Below, piece by piece: positions 6,461 to 7,625 of a DNA stretch of 7,625 nt. Below the pieces are notes generated by a model. That model was not told the DNA's origin and did no database searches. It was given only the letters and a program-made list of their open reading frames with translations. The DNA is from Bacilli bacterium (GTDB lineage Bacteria > Bacillota_I > Bacilli_A > RFN20 > CAG-826). Each line of letters begins with the position of its first letter. The stretch's first letter is position 1. The translations under genes and the position numbers were made by a program. The DNA lies in assembly GCA_017618495.1 (NCBI GenBank), contig JAFZUD010000098.1, forward strand, positions 1-7,625, read 5' to 3'.

Positions 6461-7590
6461 ACGATAAGGTAATCATTTACGGCGGCAGTTTTGACCCGCT
6501 TCATAACGGACATGTAGAGATTGCTAAGGCAGCATCAGACTTTTTGGGCTGTCCTCTTTTGTTTGTTCCAGCGAAAAACGCGAGATGGAAGGATAATGAC
6601 GCAAGTACAAAAGACCGCCTTGCCATGTTAAACATTGCTTGCGAAGAGCTGAACAAGAACGGCAAACGTTTTTCAGTCTCTAGCTACGAGATGGACATCC
6701 CAGGAGACGGACCATCCTATAGCGTCGACACTGTCGTTCATTTCAAAAAAGAATATGAGACGGTCTACTTCCTTATCGGAGCGGATCAAGTCAATCAGTT
6801 TGAAAAATGGAAAGACCCAGATGTCATCGCTTCGAATTCGCAGATCTATTATGTCCCTAGACGTGGTTATCCATTAAACGAAGAAAACATAAAACGCTTT
6901 AATATGAAGGCTTTGCCTTTTAAAGAGCACGAAGTCTCAAGCACAGACATCCGCGAGATGAAATCGATCGATTATCCCGATTACATCAGACACTATGTCG
7001 AGGCCAACGGTTTATATTTCATCAAAGGCTTGGCCAAATACTTGAAGAAAACGCGTTTAGATCATTCATTTCGTGTCGCTAACGTCGCGCTGGATATAGC
7101 AAGAAACAACGCTAAGACGCTTGACCCATTGAAGACTTACCAAGCGGCCATGCTCCATGACATCGGCAAATATGTTCCGGATAACGAGTCAAAAGAGATA
7201 GTCACAAGAGAATATTCTAAAGAATATGCCGAATATCCATATTGGGCTCTGCACCAATGGGTAGGGGCGTATCTGGCCGAGAAAGAATTCGGCATCAAGG
7301 ATAAAGACATCCTCGACTCAATCGCATATCACTGCACAGGAAGAGCAGAAATGGGTCCTCTTGAGCAAACAATCTATAGCGCGGATAAAATTGAGCCAGG
7401 CAGGGGATATGACTCTTCTGACCTAATTAACGGATGTCTACGCGATTATCACGAAGGCTTCTTAGGTGTATTAGCCGCCAATAGAATCTATTTAGCAGAA
7501 AAGACAAAGGACACTCCTCATAACAACAGTTGTCCGCTAACCGAAGAAAGCTATATCTATTTTTTAGATAAAAAGAAAGGAACGAATTAA
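6457..7590 (+). CDS. nadD: Fused nicotinate-nucleotide adenylyltransferase (NadD) and YqeK-type HD-domain hydrolase
   Basis: One uninterrupted 377-residue polypeptide with two domains. Residues 1 to about 188 are NadD, which adenylates nicotinate mononucleotide to deamido-NAD: GGSFDPLHNGH (9-19, ATP-binding HxGH), GPSYSVDT, GADQVNQFEKW and SSTDIR (161-166). Residues about 190-377 are YqeK-like, with the HD metal ligands His 203, His 234-Asp 235, His 266, His 292 and Asp 310, plus LHDIGK, WVGAYLAEKEFGI, YHCTGR and YSADKIEPGR. Characterised YqeK proteins hydrolyse Ap4A symmetrically to ADP. In B. subtilis these are adjacent separate genes; Mycoplasma has a comparable NadD-HD fusion (recalled, not searched). 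The linker is essentially absent: the last NadD helix (about 168-187) runs straight into the HD domain. The start forms an ATGA overlap with yhbY and has no convincing SD, so it probably depends on re-initiation. The TAA stop overlaps the next ATG by 1 nt. Confidence 0.94.
   Translation: MNDKVIIYGGSFDPLHNGHVEIAKAASDFLGCPLLFVPAKNARWKDNDASTKDRLAMLNIACEELNKNGKRFSVSSYEMDIPGDGPSYSVDTVVHFKKEYETVYFLIGADQVNQFEKWKDPDVIASNSQIYYVPRRGYPLNEENIKRFNMKALPFKEHEVSSTDIREMKSIDYPDYIRHYVEANGLYFIKGLAKYLKKTRLDHSFRVANVALDIARNNAKTLDPLKTYQAAMLHDIGKYVPDNESKEIVTREYSKEYAEYPYWALHQWVGAYLAEKEFGIKDKDILDSIAYHCTGRAEMGPLEQTIYSADKIEPGRGYDSSDLINGCLRDYHEGFLGVLAANRIYLAEKTKDTPHNNSCPLTEESYIYFLDKKKGTN
7577..7582 (+). promoter_or_regulatory. 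Shine-Dalgarno for the gene starting at 7590
   Basis: AAGGAA ends 7 nt before the ATG at 7590, inside the last codons of nadD-yqeK. Its spacing supports the 7590 ATG as a real start. Confidence 0.65.
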
Positions 7591-7625
7591 TGGCTTATCC
7601 TAAATTAATTAAAGAAACAAAAGAA
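7590..7625 (+). CDS. Start of a downstream gene, 3'-truncated; possibly rsfS by position
   Basis: An open frame of 12 codons (MAYPKLIKETKE) runs off the window. Its ATG overlaps the preceding stop as TAATG and has AAGGAA at good spacing, the same coupled arrangement as parC-yqeG. In B. subtilis the gene after yqeK encodes the ribosome silencing factor RsfS, so RsfS is the first guess. Twelve residues carry no family motif, however, and the assignment is positional only. Confidence 0.6.
   Translation, partial: MAYPKLIKETKE

Larger units (their letters stand above)
1..7625 (+). other. Probable single transcription unit parE-parC-yqeG-yqeH-yhbY-nadD/yqeK-(next gene)
   Basis: All genes are co-directional. 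Junctions are +2 nt (parE/parC), -1 (parC/yqeG), +4 (yqeG/yqeH), +2 (yqeH/yhbY), -4 (yhbY/nadD) and -1 (nadD/next). No junction can hold a promoter plus leader or an intrinsic terminator outside coding sequence, so co-transcription is the simplest reading. The promoter must lie before position 1 unless internal ones exist within genes. Confidence 0.75.

Noticed and set aside
1..7625. Mycoplasma-type code (TGA as Trp) suggested by the gene fusion
   Set aside because: Trp codons are TGG throughout, no in-frame TGA occurs inside the genes, and yhbY ends at TGA in a normal ATGA overlap.
1..7625. CRISPR array, tRNA/rRNA gene, insertion sequence, prophage or defence island
   Set aside because: No repeat-spacer pattern, structured RNA-like gap or transposase-like frame is visible; nearly every base is within a conserved housekeeping gene.

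Overview
The window is 7.6 kb of densely packed, single-strand housekeeping DNA from a low-to-mid GC member of the Firmicutes/Bacilli. Every recognisable gene is on the + strand, and neighbours are separated by at most 4 nt or overlap by 1 to 4 nt. The order is parE (5' end missing), parC, yqeG, yqeH, yhbY, a fused nadD-yqeK, then the first 12 codons of another gene. The yqeG-yqeH-yhbY-nadD-yqeK run is the conserved 'yqe' block of Bacilli. Here it lacks the aroE gene that sits between yqeH and yqeI (yhbY) in Bacillus subtilis. The NadD-HD fusion resembles what I recall from Mycoplasma, but Trp is encoded by TGG and TGA is a genuine stop (yhbY), so the standard bacterial code applies. A Bacilli lineage close to the base of the Mollicutes/Erysipelotrichia (for example Acholeplasma-like or uncultured gut Bacilli) is plausible. 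This is inference from gene order and protein resemblance, not a demonstrated identity.

Layout: positions 1-4460 encode the two subunits of DNA topoisomerase IV, the decatenase that unlinks sister chromosomes. Positions 4460-6460 carry a HAD-family phosphatase (YqeG), a circularly permuted GTPase for 30S assembly (YqeH) and a CRM-domain RNA-binding protein (YhbY). Positions 6457-7590 encode one polypeptide joining NaMN adenylyltransferase (NAD synthesis) to an HD-domain hydrolase of the YqeK family (Ap4A hydrolysis in characterised members). A start codon at 7590 opens the next gene, which by position may be rsfS.

The genes look like one transcription unit: there is no intergenic space for a terminator, and starts are coupled to upstream stops (a 2-nt gap, TAATG, ATGA). 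The combination links chromosome decatenation, ribosome assembly and NAD/dinucleotide metabolism, as expected for a growth-linked operon. I see no mobile element, CRISPR array, RNA gene or defence system, and no wholly new system. The points worth a second look are the unusual nucleotide-binding motifs of YqeH, the acidic ParC tail with a sliding-clamp-like motif, the NadD-YqeK fusion, and the attachment of parE-parC to the yqe block.
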